Assembly: GCA_022072165.1 (NCBI GenBank) | Contig: JAJVIF010000001.1 | Span: 461,353 to 525,352, forward strand | From: a bacterium | GTDB taxonomy: Bacteria; JAJVIF01 | Length of the DNA: 64,000 bases | Direction of reading: 5' to 3' | Shown: piece after piece, positions 52,973 through 62,236 of the stretch | Layout of the letters: the number at the start of each line of letters is the position of its first letter | Numbering within the stretch: the first letter of the stretch is position 1 | The notes under the pieces: model-generated | What the model saw: only the letters and a program-made list of their open reading frames with translations | Told to the model about the DNA's origin: nothing | Database searches by the model: none | Position numbers and translations under genes: made by a program

Positions 52973-54066
52973 CCCTCATCGACCGCCGCATTCTCATCGC
53001 CGACCTGGCTTACCTGGGCGACACGCTGATGAGCACGCCGGTCATCACCAATCTGCGTCGTAATCATCCCAGGGCCATCATCGACTTCCTGGTCTCCAGC
53101 CAGGCGGCGACTGTGGTGGAGCATCACCCGGATATCAATGAGGTATTGATTGTTGAAAAGGCGAAATGGCTACGACCCTCCTGGCAGACTCTGCGGGAAA
53201 CTGCAGATCGACTGCGGGAAAAGAAGTATGACACCGTCTTTGTCGTCCATCGGGCTTTCAGCACCGCGCTGGTGATGGTGATGGCCGGGATTCCACGACG
53301 CCTGGGACTCGGCACCGATGGCCGGAGCTTGTTACTCACCGATGCTGTCCCACTGGACATCGTGCGTCACCGGACCGATAACGCCCTGGCGCTTCTCATC
53401 GCTGCCGGCGAGCCGGTCACGCATCGCATGCTGTCGTACTTTCCCGGTCCCGGCGCGGATCGCCGCGCGGAAGGCCTCCTCCTTTCCAGAAACTGGGATC
53501 CGTCTCGACCACTGATTTGCATTGCACCGGGAGGCTCATGGAAGACCAAGTGCTGGCCGTCGGAGCGCTTTAGCCGCACCGCGGAGGCACTGTTACAGGG
53601 CGGATATCAAGTCGCGCTGGTCGGCGGTCCCGCTGAACTGGAGCTGAGTCGCGAGATCGCCGCACAGGCCAGCAACGGAGTCATTAATCTCACCAATGCC
53701 ACGACCTTCGATGTGCTGTACGAGATTTTCCGGCTGGCGCAGGGGGTGATCGCGACCGACGCCGGACCCATGCATCTGGCGGCCGCTTCAGGCGTCCCAC
53801 TGGTAGGACTTTTTGGTCCGACCAGCCCGCAACGCTGCGGACCGGTCAGTGACCACGCGGTCACTATCGCCGGGGATGTCCCCTGTCTGGGCTGTTACCT
53901 GAAGGAGTGTGATCACCACTCCTGCATGGCCTACCTGGGGGTCCGGACCGTCCTCTCCGCCCTGGAGAGCGTCATGGTCCGCGCGGGAACCGTCGCCCTG
54001 GCAACAGCACAGGCCGAAGATCCCGCAGAGGAAGCAGTCGCGACAGAATCAGCAGTAGAGGAGTAA
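52969..54066 (+). CDS. Family 9 glycosyltransferase (ADP-heptose:LPS heptosyltransferase-like)
   Basis: The product is 365 residues. Features in order are RILIADLAYLGDTLMSTPVITNLR, IPRRLGLGTDGRS, ICIAPGGSWKTKCWPSERF, VALVGGPAELEL and VIATDAGPMHLAAASGVPLVGLFGPT. This is the GT-B fold of heptosyltransferases that build LPS inner core, which supports a diderm envelope. The C-terminal 30 residues are an acidic, Ala-rich tail. Translation is coupled to the upstream methyltransferase by ATGA. Confidence 0.93.
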   Translation: MTLIDRRILIADLAYLGDTLMSTPVITNLRRNHPRAIIDFLVSSQAATVVEHHPDINEVLIVEKAKWLRPSWQTLRETADRLREKKYDTVFVVHRAFSTALVMVMAGIPRRLGLGTDGRSLLLTDAVPLDIVRHRTDNALALLIAAGEPVTHRMLSYFPGPGADRRAEGLLLSRNWDPSRPLICIAPGGSWKTKCWPSERFSRTAEALLQGGYQVALVGGPAELELSREIAAQASNGVINLTNATTFDVLYEIFRLAQGVIATDAGPMHLAAASGVPLVGLFGPTSPQRCGPVSDHAVTIAGDVPCLGCYLKECDHHSCMAYLGVRTVLSALESVMVRAGTVALATAQAEDPAEEAVATESAVEE

Positions 54067-54072
54067 TGCGGG

Positions 54073-54795
54073 ATGCTGCCGCTCAAAGACAACGTCGCTA
54101 ATTTCGCCACGCCGGTCATGATGTGGCTGCTGCTGCTGGCAAATGCTTTCGTATTTCTTGGATACGCCTTTAGCGGTCAGGAGAGCTTTCGGGCGACCGT
54201 CTATGACTACGGCGCGGTGCCGCGATTTGTCCTGTCGCCCGGACCGGATCCCCAACCCGTGGCGGCCTGGCTGACGCTCATAACATCCATGTTCCTGCAT
54301 GGGGGCTGGAGTCATCTTTTCGGGAATATGTACTTCCTCTATCTCTTCGGGGATAACGTGCAGGAGCGGATGGGGAACTTCTCGTTTCTGGTCTTCTACC
54401 TGGTCTGTGGGCTGATCGCCGGACTCGCGCACATCCTGACCAATCCCTTTTCGGAGATCCCCGCAGTGGGGGCGTCCGGTGCAATCTCGGGGGTCCTGGG
54501 AGCATACCTGGTGATGTTCCCCCGGGCGATGATCCGGACGCTGCTGCTGACTTTCGTCATTACGGTCATCGACATCCCCGCGTTGTTCTTTTTGGGCTTC
54601 TGGTTCATCGGGCAGTTAGTCGGTGGAGTGCGAGCGTTCATTTCGCCTGAGTCTGTCGGCATCGCCTTCCTGGCGCACATCGGAGGGTTTGTCGCCGGTA
54701 TGGTCCTCGCGCCGCTCTGGCCGAAGGATCAGCGAGTCCCGGTGGCCTACAGCGATCTGGATCACGGCATGATTACCCATGTCGAACAGCCCTGA
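54073..54795 (+). CDS. Rhomboid intramembrane serine protease
   Basis: The product is 240 residues with six or seven membrane helices. The long first loop ends in the GGWSHLFGNMYFLYLFGDNVQ block, whose His and Asn stabilise the transition state. The catalytic Ser is in GASGAISG (about 135) and the catalytic His in AHIGGFVAG (about 200). It cleaves membrane proteins within the bilayer. It starts six bases after the heptosyltransferase stop and belongs to that operon. Confidence 0.93.
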   Translation: MLPLKDNVANFATPVMMWLLLLANAFVFLGYAFSGQESFRATVYDYGAVPRFVLSPGPDPQPVAAWLTLITSMFLHGGWSHLFGNMYFLYLFGDNVQERMGNFSFLVFYLVCGLIAGLAHILTNPFSEIPAVGASGAISGVLGAYLVMFPRAMIRTLLLTFVITVIDIPALFFLGFWFIGQLVGGVRAFISPESVGIAFLAHIGGFVAGMVLAPLWPKDQRVPVAYSDLDHGMITHVEQP

Positions 54796-54798
54796 ACC

Positions 54799-55092
54799 AT
54801 GTTGTTGTCCCTTGCACTGGACCCGGCAGGTCAACGTGTGCTTGTTGTAGGTACAGGCGCTGAAGCTGTACGGCTTGCATCCAGCTTGCAGGTGAGTGGG
54901 GCGCAAGTCACGGTGCTGGAAGAGCCCTACGCCCGTCGCTTTCTGACCCCGCGCCCCTGGCTGATCATTCTGGGGATCACGAACAGTGCCGAAAGCCAGC
55001 TGGTCGAGCAGGAGGCCCGCGACCGGGGCATTCTGCTGGTACGCTGCGATGGCGCAGACCCCCGGCCGGGGCAAGCGCGCCTGTCCCTATAA
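54799..55092 (+). CDS. Mini siroheme-synthase-N-like Rossmann protein
   Basis: The product is 97 residues. It resembles the N-terminal NAD-binding part of CysG/Met8 (precorrin-2 dehydrogenase): RVLVVGTGAEAVRLASSLQVSGAQVTVLE, a PWLIILGITNSAESQLVEQEARDRGI strand-helix, and LVRCDG. It lacks the dimerisation and active-site region that normally follows and the catalytic Asp context is unclear. It could be a shortened relic or an NAD-binding adaptor. It lies four bases after the rhomboid stop. Confidence 0.65.
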   Translation: MLLSLALDPAGQRVLVVGTGAEAVRLASSLQVSGAQVTVLEEPYARRFLTPRPWLIILGITNSAESQLVEQEARDRGILLVRCDGADPRPGQARLSL

Positions 55093-55127
55093 TCCGCACG
55101 CCTTGTAAAGGAGGGCCGCGACCGCTC

Positions 55128-56588
55128 ATGCTGCAGTTCTTCAACACGCTGACCCGGCGTAAAGAGCCCTTCACCCCCCTGGTCCCGGGGGTTGTGAGCA
55201 TCTACAACTGCGGCCCCACCGTCTATGACTTTGTGCACATCGGGAACTGGCGCACATTCCTGTTCGCCGATCTTCTGGTGCGCTACCTCGAGTACCGGGG
55301 CTTTGAAGTCCGGCAGGTGATGAACATCACCGATGTCGGACACATGCTGAATGACGACGAACAAGGCACCGATCGGATGGCGCTGGCCAGCGAGCGGGAA
55401 CAGTTGCATCCGCTGCAGGTCGCCGCTCGCTATACGGAGGCGTTTCTTGCGGATGCCGCCCTGCTGGATATCCACGAGCCACTGGCCCGTCCGAAAGCAA
55501 CCGACTATGTCCCGCAGATGATCGCAATGGTGGAGTCGCTGCTGGAGAAGGGCTTCGCGTACGAGGTCAACAACTCGGTCTACTTCGATGTCTCAAAGTT
55601 CGCGGCCTATGGCCAGCTCTCAAATCAGCAGTTGGATGATCTGCAGGCAGGTGCACGCATCGAACCCCATCCGGACAAGCGGCATCCCTTCGACTTCGCC
55701 CTCTGGATCCACAATCCGCAGCATGTCCTGCAGTGGGAGACCCCCTGGGGTTCCGGCTATCCGGGCTGGCACATCGAATGCTCCAGCATGATCGAAGCGA
55801 TCCTCGGCCCAACGATCGACATCCACACCGGCGGCGAGGACAACATCTTTCCGCATCATGAGTGCGAAATCGCGCAGTCCACCTCGGCGCATGACGGGGC
55901 GCCGCTGGCGCACATCTGGATGCACGCCCGCTTCCTGCTGGTGGATGGCGAAAAAATGTCGAAGTCCAAGGGGAACTTCTACCGGCTGGTCGACCTGATG
56001 GAGAAGGGCTTCGAGGCGAAAGACGTGCGCTACGCCCTCCTCGCGGCGCACTATCGCTCAACCTACAACTTCACCCTCGAGGGACTCGAAGCGGCCCGCG
56101 CGACTCGTCGCGGACTTAACGACTATATCCGTCGCCTGGAAACGGCAGTCGCGGCAGGGGAGGGGACCCGGGAGTGCGAACGGGCCATCCAGGATGCCAA
56201 GGACAAGTTCGAAGCCGCACTGGATGACGACCTCAACATCACGGAAGCGCTCGAAGCGATCTTCGGGCTCCGGGATGCCATGTACAAGCGGCTCGCGAAG
56301 GGGCAGCTCCAGCGCTCTGATGCCCAGGCGCTGATCCGGACGTTTCGGGAATTCGATGACGTCCTTCGCATCATGCAGTTCACCCCGCTGGCAGTGATGG
56401 ACGATTCCACCCGTACGGAACTTCAGGCAGACATCGCAGCCCGGCAAACCGCCCGGCTCAACAAGGAGTGGGGAGCAGCCGACCTCCTCCGCGACAAGTG
56501 GGCAGCACAGGGGGTGGTCATGGAGGACATCCAGGGGGGAACCCGCTGGATCAGCGATGGAGGCGAAGCTGGGATCGTCGAAGGCTAA
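55128..56588 (+). CDS. cysS: Cysteine--tRNA ligase
   Basis: The product is 486 residues. Class I motifs are complete: zinc-binding Cys in YNCGPTVYDF, the HIGH variant HIGNWRT, SGYPGWHIECSSM, HTGGEDNIFPHHECEIAQ and KMSKSKGNF (about 272). The C-terminal helical anticodon-binding region follows. AAGGAGG lies 13 bases upstream of ATG 55128. It is the last gene of the 52397-56588 run. Confidence 0.97.
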   Translation: MLQFFNTLTRRKEPFTPLVPGVVSIYNCGPTVYDFVHIGNWRTFLFADLLVRYLEYRGFEVRQVMNITDVGHMLNDDEQGTDRMALASEREQLHPLQVAARYTEAFLADAALLDIHEPLARPKATDYVPQMIAMVESLLEKGFAYEVNNSVYFDVSKFAAYGQLSNQQLDDLQAGARIEPHPDKRHPFDFALWIHNPQHVLQWETPWGSGYPGWHIECSSMIEAILGPTIDIHTGGEDNIFPHHECEIAQSTSAHDGAPLAHIWMHARFLLVDGEKMSKSKGNFYRLVDLMEKGFEAKDVRYALLAAHYRSTYNFTLEGLEAARATRRGLNDYIRRLETAVAAGEGTRECERAIQDAKDKFEAALDDDLNITEALEAIFGLRDAMYKRLAKGQLQRSDAQALIRTFREFDDVLRIMQFTPLAVMDDSTRTELQADIAARQTARLNKEWGAADLLRDKWAAQGVVMEDIQGGTRWISDGGEAGIVEG

Positions 56589-56597
56589 CGCTACAGA

Positions 56598-58466
56598 TCA
56601 AAGTGACGTCTCATCCGGGAGCGCTAAGCTCTGGATAACCTCCAGTTGCTCCCGGGCAGCGCGATGGTGCGGATCCAGGCGGAGTGCCGCCTCCAGCTCC
56701 CGGGTTGCTCCGGCGACATCTCCGTAACTCAGCACCTGTAATGCCCGGCCATAGTGTGCCTGGGGATCATTGGGCACCGCTAGATGCAGCCCCTGTGCCC
56801 GCTCGATGAACTCCGCTTCAACACGGGAGCGGCGAACAAACAGGGTCGCGACCGGGTCTTCGTAAATCACTGCCCAGTCCGGGAGCAGCTTCCATTTCTC
56901 GGTGACATCCACCGGTTGTCCGCGCAGGAGGGTCGGGAGCATGGCGATTACTGCAGGCTCGGCGATCAGCGGCCAGCCTTCCCGCGATGGCAGCGGTTCC
57001 GGTGCGCTGGTGATGACGCTGCCGTAGGCTGCAATCACCGGGTCGCTGTAGACCGTGTTGAGCCGACCATCGATCGCGATCTGATGCCGCGGTGGCGACT
57101 CCTGGGCGATCTGCCAGGTGAGCCAGCCCCCCCAGTCATAGAAGTTGAAGACTTTTCCCTCGAGGTCGTACTGCTGCAGGAACGCCCAGGCTCCGGTCGG
57201 GAACTGATCCACCGGATGCAGATGATCCGTGAGTCGGCGGGGCCACTGCTCACCAATCTGTCCCCAGCGTCCCAGGGGAATGCTCACCACCAGCAGCAGG
57301 AGCGCCAGGCACTCTGCCCAGAGTCGGAGTCCTGGACGCAAGACGGGTGTGGGGGAATCCGCAGTTGTCTCCTCCAGCCTCAGCCAGCTCGTATGCCCTG
57401 CGATCTGCAGCATCCACCACGCAGCAAAAGCAACGTGCGCGAGGGGGAGATGTCGGGACGCCTGCACCGGCATCAGGTAGATCGCCAGCAGCAGTCCGAG
57501 TGGCAAGGTCAGCTGACGCGCCACTTTTCCTGCCGGGCGCAGCAACAGGACCAGCATCACGAGCGGCCAGAGCACCCAGGTCAGTTCGGCAGTCGAAAGA
57601 CGTCCGCCTTCGGCCACTGGTCGCCACTCCTGGATAACTCCCCGTAGCGGATTCGGCTCCAGCCAGCTAAGGGGATAGAGATACACCTCCATGCCATACG
57701 GATTCAGCAACGGCACCAACACGACCAGCAGGAGCGCGATGATGGCATCACGCCAGGGCAGGTAACTGCCGAGGGCATGAGCCAAGAGGAATGCTGCCAG
57801 TAAAAGGACACCCAGAATCACCGCGCTGTGGCAGTTTGCCCAGAAGATCAGGATTCCGAGCCAGATGCCAGTCGCCAGCCAGAAGCGCTGCGGCAGCCGG
57901 ATCCAGGTCGCCAGTAGCAGGGTTGTACAGCAATAGGTGATCAGCTGCGGACGCAAGTCGCAGAATTCAGCCAGCATCGGAATAGTCACCAGGGCAGTCA
58001 GGAGCCCCAGGACCCAGTCCTTCGCAAGTCGCTGGCCCATCCAGATCAGAGCGCCACCCCAGCTCAGCAGCAACAGGTACTTCAGCCCCACGAGACCCGC
58101 AAAATCCGCGAGCCGCCAAACCTGGTAGATCAGCCAGGTGAAAAGCCATTCATGGTTGAGCCAGTGGCGGGAGTCATAAGGGGCTTGAGTGGAGTAAGCG
58201 AAGGGGTCTGTGAGGGGACGGCCAGTCAGTCCTTGTTGGGCGATGAGGTGTCCGCTGGAGAGATACCAGTAAAGGTCCTGTCCTCCGGTCGCCGGAAAAA
58301 AGAGTGCGAGGCACCCCCAGCCGACCAGCAAGGTCGCGAGAATGACTACAAGTGCTCCCCACCCCGGCTGTTGCCAGAGCCAACAGAGAAAAGTCCAGGT
58401 TGACAGCGGCTGTCCAGCTTGTGTCAATGCGTCCGGAGTCGTTTGGGATGGAGTGGTTGCTGACAT
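56598..58466 (-). CDS. Multi-spanning membrane protein with C-terminal TPR
   Basis: The product is 622 residues with about ten hydrophobic helices between 25 and 410. The first extracytoplasmic loop (QDLYWYLSSGHLIAQQG then PYDSRHWLNHEWLF) resembles glycosyltransferase family 39-like or O-antigen-related enzymes with the donor site at the helix 1-2 loop. A soluble region (about 420-570) follows, then a single TPR (HYGRALQVLSYGDVAGATRELEAALRLDP). It is convergent with cysS, nine bases apart. A specific reaction cannot be assigned. Confidence 0.75.
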   Translation of the reverse strand: MSATTPSQTTPDALTQAGQPLSTWTFLCWLWQQPGWGALVVILATLLVGWGCLALFFPATGGQDLYWYLSSGHLIAQQGLTGRPLTDPFAYSTQAPYDSRHWLNHEWLFTWLIYQVWRLADFAGLVGLKYLLLLSWGGALIWMGQRLAKDWVLGLLTALVTIPMLAEFCDLRPQLITYCCTTLLLATWIRLPQRFWLATGIWLGILIFWANCHSAVILGVLLLAAFLLAHALGSYLPWRDAIIALLLVVLVPLLNPYGMEVYLYPLSWLEPNPLRGVIQEWRPVAEGGRLSTAELTWVLWPLVMLVLLLRPAGKVARQLTLPLGLLLAIYLMPVQASRHLPLAHVAFAAWWMLQIAGHTSWLRLEETTADSPTPVLRPGLRLWAECLALLLLVVSIPLGRWGQIGEQWPRRLTDHLHPVDQFPTGAWAFLQQYDLEGKVFNFYDWGGWLTWQIAQESPPRHQIAIDGRLNTVYSDPVIAAYGSVITSAPEPLPSREGWPLIAEPAVIAMLPTLLRGQPVDVTEKWKLLPDWAVIYEDPVATLFVRRSRVEAEFIERAQGLHLAVPNDPQAHYGRALQVLSYGDVAGATRELEAALRLDPHHRAAREQLEVIQSLALPDETSL

Positions 58467-58495
58467 GGCAGCAGGATTCTAGCTGTCATGCAAAA

Positions 58496-58519
58496 CCGGA
58501 CCGGCAGCTGCCGGTCCGG
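58496..58519 (-). terminator. Terminator after the first VOC gene
   Basis: A perfect 11-bp stem (CCGGACCGGCA and complement) with a 2-base centre is followed on the minus strand by TTTTGCATGAC. It lies 35 bases past the stop at 58555. Confidence 0.8.
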
Positions 58520-58554
58520 GAGGGGAGTTTTCACTGTCACGATCCTGTCAGTGG

Positions 58555-59019
58555 CTAATTCGTCGCCATCATAGCTGCGAAGCGCTCCCTGACTTGCTCC
58601 GGGGTCACATCTTCCACATGGGTCGCGATACCCCACTGATGACCGAAGGGGTCTGCCAGTTTCCCGTGGCGATCCCCCCAGAACATGTCAGCGGGAGGAG
58701 TCATCGCCGTCGCGCCAGCGACCAGCGCCTGCTGGTACACGGCATCGCAGTCGTCGACATAAAGCATGATCGAGGACGAGACATCGCCCACGAGCAGGGG
58801 CGACTTGGCCCCCATCTCCGGCGATTCTTCGCCCAGCATGATGATGGAGTTTCCGATACGGATCTCCCCATGCACCGGTTTGCCATCAGGACCAGGCAGG
58901 GCGTAAAAGAGCTCGGCACCGAAGGCCTGCTGGTAAAACGTCAGCGCGGCTTCCAGATTGCGGACATGAAGGTAGGGGGTCGCGGTGGCGAATCCCTCCG
59001 GGGGGTTCTGTACGGTCAT
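58555..59019 (-). CDS. VOC-superfamily protein, PhnB-like
   Basis: The product is 154 residues from ATG 59019, with AGAGG nine bases upstream. It has two beta-alpha-beta-beta-beta modules: TPYLHVRNLEAALTFYQQAFGAE, then IMLGEESPE, VDDCDAVYQQALVAGAT and FWGDRHGKLADPFGHQWGIATH. This is the glyoxalase/bleomycin-resistance fold of the PhnB (YdcE) subgroup, usually metal-dependent or ligand-binding. The function is unassigned. Confidence 0.88.
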   Translation of the reverse strand: MTVQNPPEGFATATPYLHVRNLEAALTFYQQAFGAELFYALPGPDGKPVHGEIRIGNSIIMLGEESPEMGAKSPLLVGDVSSSIMLYVDDCDAVYQQALVAGATAMTPPADMFWGDRHGKLADPFGHQWGIATHVEDVTPEQVRERFAAMMATN

Positions 59020-59149
59020 GGAATCAACCTCTGCAGGACGCAAGTTCCGGCAAATCGCCGGGTACCAGGGGAGCCTTGGCGCTCCACTGGCGACGACCAT
59101 AGCACTAAACGTTTGTCACCGTCAAGTGCTCTCACCAGGATGCAGACTA

Positions 59150-59605
59150 CTAGCGCAGGTCCCGCATCCGCTCAAGGATCTCAGCCTCAGAGAGAGTCGC
59201 GAGCTGCGTAGAGAGAGTCCAGGCGTGTCCAAAGGGATCTGCAATCACAGCGATCCGGTCGCCCCAGAACATGGTCGTTGGGGCCATCACCTGGGTCGCA
59301 CCTTCGGCCAGCACCGCAGCATTGGTGGCATCGACGTCCTCGACAAAAAGAAAGCAGCGAAAGCCGCCAGGTTCTGGCAAGCCCACGATCTGGCGCGAGG
59401 GGCTGAAGTCGGAAAGGTAGAGCCGTGAGATGCCAAAACTGAGCGATGCATGAGCAATGGTGCCGTCATCTGACGGGATCCGCATCTCCTGCGCTGCCCC
59501 AAAATGACGGCAGTACCAGTCGATCGCTTCAGCGCATCGACCATCGCGGATTGGCAGATTCGGGATGAGTGGCGCATGATGGGTCGGGATTGGTGGGACG
59601 CTCAT
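59150..59605 (-). CDS. VOC-superfamily protein, PhnB-like paralogue
   Basis: The product is 151 residues. ATG 59605 has GAGG seven bases upstream. It follows the same plan as its downstream neighbour: IPNLPIRDGRCAEAIDWYCRHFGA, FVEDVDATNAAVLAEGAT and MFWGDRIAVIADPFGHAWTL. The two differ in the metal-site region, so they may have different ligands. The gap of 130 bases suggests separate or loosely coupled transcription. Confidence 0.87.
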   Translation of the reverse strand: MSVPPIPTHHAPLIPNLPIRDGRCAEAIDWYCRHFGAAQEMRIPSDDGTIAHASLSFGISRLYLSDFSPSRQIVGLPEPGGFRCFLFVEDVDATNAAVLAEGATQVMAPTTMFWGDRIAVIADPFGHAWTLSTQLATLSEAEILERMRDLR

Positions 59606-60037
59606 GGTGCACCTCGCGTGGCGTTGGGGTATCTCCGGTGGTCAATCCGGACTTCCGGGATTGTAGCGAGCCCCTGCAGCAACGTCGCACAATCTCTATT
59701 ATGTAAAACAGCAGAGTAGGACGGCGAGTCTCTCAAAATTCGGTGACCGCCAGGCTGCCTCGGGCTGGTGCACTCACCTGCTGTCACCTTGCGATCCTGA
59801 TACAATGAGTGCAAGCCCCGGAGCGGTGCGCCGACCGGGAGCGGATACAGGCAGGTTCTGCAACACAGACCGCTTGGATCTCATCCTTGAGACCGAGACG
59901 GACCAGACGGCTTCGCGACCAGCGCTTCGCAGCGCAGGGTCAAGTTGACGAAGCGTTGGAGTCCGCCCCGGTGGCGGATTTCTTGTTGTCCGGGGGTCGG
60001 CTGCAAGTCGACCGTCAGGACAAGCCGGAGGGCACGG
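59606..60037 (+). promoter_or_regulatory. Leader region of the panBCD operon with possible attenuator
   Basis: There is no plausible gene in this 432-base gap. A weak promoter (CTGCTG, 17 bases, TACAAT at 59801-59806) could start an RNA near 59812. The segment 59818-59826 (CCGGAGCGG) can pair with 59963-59971 (CCGCCCCGG, one mismatch), which would compete with the terminator-like hairpin at 59962-59978. Further stems include CGCTTCG with CGAAGCG. The arrangement fits a riboswitch, attenuator or small RNA; I recognise no known class. Confidence 0.4.
59962..59988 (+). terminator. Terminator-like hairpin in the panB leader
   Basis: TCCGCC pairs with GGCGGA across a CCGGT loop, followed by TTTCTTGTTG. 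It lies 50 bases before the panB start, so read-through must be possible or a later promoter must exist. Confidence 0.55.
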
Positions 60038-60931
60038 ATGGCTCTACCGCACACGATCCACACACTGGCGCGCAAAGTCGCTGCTGGCGAAAAACTGGTC
60101 ATGGTGACCGCCTATGACGCCCCTTCAGCTCGACTGGCCGAGGCGGGCGGCGCAGACCTCCTGCTCGTTGGCGATTCTCTGGGCATGGTGGTGTTGGGGT
60201 ATCGGGACACCCTGTCGGTCACCCTCGATGACATGCTGCATCACACCCGGGCAGTCACCCGGGTCCGTGAGAATGCTTTCGTGGTGGCAGATCTGCCATT
60301 CATGAGCTACCAGGTCTCTCCTGAGCGGGCCCTGATCAGTGCGGGACGGCTGGTGCAGGAAGCTGGCGCTCAGGCGGTAAAGCTTGAAGGCGGTGCTCCA
60401 GTCCTGGAGTCAGTGCGACGAATCGTGCAGGCTGGCATCCCGGTGATGGCACATCTGGGTCTCACCCCGCAAAGCATTCATCAGCTGGGGGGCTATCGGG
60501 TCCAGGGGCGGACACCCAACGCCGCAGCACAGATGCTGGCCGATGCCCGGGCACTGGAAGCAGCAGGAGCCTTCAGCCTCGTGCTCGAGTGTGTCCCCAC
60601 CGATCTGGCGAGCCTGATCGCGGCGGAGCTGACCATCCCGGTCATCGGCATCGGTGCGGGTGCCGGAGTCGATGGCCAGGTGCTGGTGTTCCATGATCTC
60701 CTCCGCTTTGGTACGGCCTACGCTCCCAGGTTCGTCCGGGCTTACGCGGATCTCAATCAGCTGATCCCGGAAGCGATTCAGCGCTTTGCGGATGATGTCA
60801 GGAGCGGTCAGTTCCCAACCGAAGACGAAACCTATGCCCCTTCCCCCGAGGTCATGGCGGCCCTGCAGGACGTTGCGCGACGGATGAGCGATGACGACGA
60901 CCATGCGGGCGGCTACGGAGGTGCCTGCTGA
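60038..60931 (+). CDS. panB: 3-methyl-2-oxobutanoate hydroxymethyltransferase
   Basis: The product is 297 residues and makes ketopantoate, the first committed step to pantothenate. ATG 60038 has GGAGGG five bases upstream. Motifs are MVTAYDAPSARLAEAGG, LLVGDSLGMVVLGY, VRENAFVVADLPFMSY, AVKLEGG, VMAHLGLTPQS and IGIGAGAGVDGQVLVFHDLL. It overlaps panC as TGATG. Confidence 0.97.
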   Translation: MALPHTIHTLARKVAAGEKLVMVTAYDAPSARLAEAGGADLLLVGDSLGMVVLGYRDTLSVTLDDMLHHTRAVTRVRENAFVVADLPFMSYQVSPERALISAGRLVQEAGAQAVKLEGGAPVLESVRRIVQAGIPVMAHLGLTPQSIHQLGGYRVQGRTPNAAAQMLADARALEAAGAFSLVLECVPTDLASLIAAELTIPVIGIGAGAGVDGQVLVFHDLLRFGTAYAPRFVRAYADLNQLIPEAIQRFADDVRSGQFPTEDETYAPSPEVMAALQDVARRMSDDDDHAGGYGGAC

Positions 60932-61836
60932 TGCAGACCCTCACCACCATCGCTGCAATCCGAGAGGCCTTGGTCAGCTCCCGGATGGCCGGACGGAGCA
61001 TCGGGCTGGTCCCGACCATGGGCGCGCTCCATGCCGGGCATCGCTCGCTGGTGGAGGCCTCAGTGGCGGCCTGTGAGATCACGGTCGCAACACTGTTCGT
61101 CAATCCGACCCAGTTCGGACCCACCGAAGATTTCTCGCGCTACCCGCGGACTTTCGAGGCGGATCAGGCGCTGCTGGCCGAGGCAGGCTGTGACTTCCTC
61201 TTCGCCCCAGCGGTGACTGAGCTCTATCCGGACGAGCAATCGATCTGGCTCCAGGCGGACGCTGCGCTGGCGGACAACATCCTCTGCGGAGCCAGCCGAC
61301 CAGGACATTTCCGGGGGGTCCTGACCATCGTGGCGAAACTGTTCAACATCATCCAGCCGACTCACGCTTTCTTCGGGCAGAAGGATTTTCAGCAGGCGAC
61401 CCTGGTCCAGCGCTTGATTGAAGACCTCAACTTTCCGATAACACTGGTTCGCTGCCCGACGGTCCGCGAAGCTGATGGGCTCGCGATGTCGAGTCGGAAT
61501 CGCTACTTGTCGCCTACTGATCGTGAGGCAGCGACGGTCCTGTCCCGAGCGCTCCGCGCCGCCAGAAAAGTGATCATGGAAGGCGAAACTATGCCAGAGG
61601 CTGTCCAGACAGTCATGGCGCGGTCTCTTGCCGAGGAACCGGAGTTCACGCTGGAGTACGCCGAATTGCGGCAAGCTGCAACGCTTGCGGAAGCAGCTGC
61701 GCCACTGGCTGGCGAGATTGTGCTGGCCATCGCCGGGAAGATTGGCACCACCCGGCTGATCGACAACGAGGTAGTCGGGGTGCCGCAAGTCCGCGCCACA
61801 GCGAACGTGGCAGAAGGAATCGCGCATGTTTCGTGA
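60931..61836 (+). CDS. panC: Pantothenate synthetase
   Basis: The product is 301 residues and joins pantoate to beta-alanine with ATP. LVPTMGALHAGH carries the HxGH ATP-binding motif. TLFVNPTQFGP, FFGQKDFQQ and READGLAMSSRN (KMSKS equivalent) are intact. It overlaps panD by 11 bases, so the whole pathway unit is translated in close coupling. Confidence 0.97.
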   Translation: MQTLTTIAAIREALVSSRMAGRSIGLVPTMGALHAGHRSLVEASVAACEITVATLFVNPTQFGPTEDFSRYPRTFEADQALLAEAGCDFLFAPAVTELYPDEQSIWLQADAALADNILCGASRPGHFRGVLTIVAKLFNIIQPTHAFFGQKDFQQATLVQRLIEDLNFPITLVRCPTVREADGLAMSSRNRYLSPTDREAATVLSRALRAARKVIMEGETMPEAVQTVMARSLAEEPEFTLEYAELRQAATLAEAAAPLAGEIVLAIAGKIGTTRLIDNEVVGVPQVRATANVAEGIAHVS

Positions 61837-62236
61837 ACTGATGCGGGCCAAGATTCACCGGGCGGTGGTCACCGACGCCAATCTGGCGTACGTCGGCAGC
61901 TTGTCGGTGGACAGCGATCTGCTGGCGGCGGCGGACATCCACGAGTACGAAAAGATCAGCGTCGTGAACATTAACACCGGCGGACGCTTCGAGACGTACG
62001 CCATCGCCGCGCCGGCCGGGTCTGGCACCATCGCGCTGAATGGTGGGGCCGCTCGCCTGGGGCAGCCAGGCGATCTGGTCATCATCATCGCCTACGGCTA
62101 CTATCAGGATCAGGACGAGCATCAGGCCCGGGTCGTGTTCGTGGATGAGCTAAACGCCATCGTGAGCGTCGATACCCAGAGTCGCGGGGAGACGGACCAG
62201 CTTCGGCTGGCTGGCATCCCGGCGCAGCTGTACTAG
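61826..62236 (+). CDS. panD: Aspartate 1-decarboxylase
   Basis: The product is 136 residues, a self-processed pyruvoyl enzyme making beta-alanine. The cleavage site is YVGSLSVD, with the Gly-Ser bond at about 24-25. FRELMRAKIHRAVVT at the N-terminus, YEKISVVNINTGGRFETY and GSGTIALNGGAARLGQPGD are conserved. With panB and panC it gives the complete route to pantothenate apart from ketopantoate reductase. Confidence 0.97.
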   Translation: MFRELMRAKIHRAVVTDANLAYVGSLSVDSDLLAAADIHEYEKISVVNINTGGRFETYAIAAPAGSGTIALNGGAARLGQPGDLVIIIAYGYYQDQDEHQARVVFVDELNAIVSVDTQSRGETDQLRLAGIPAQLY

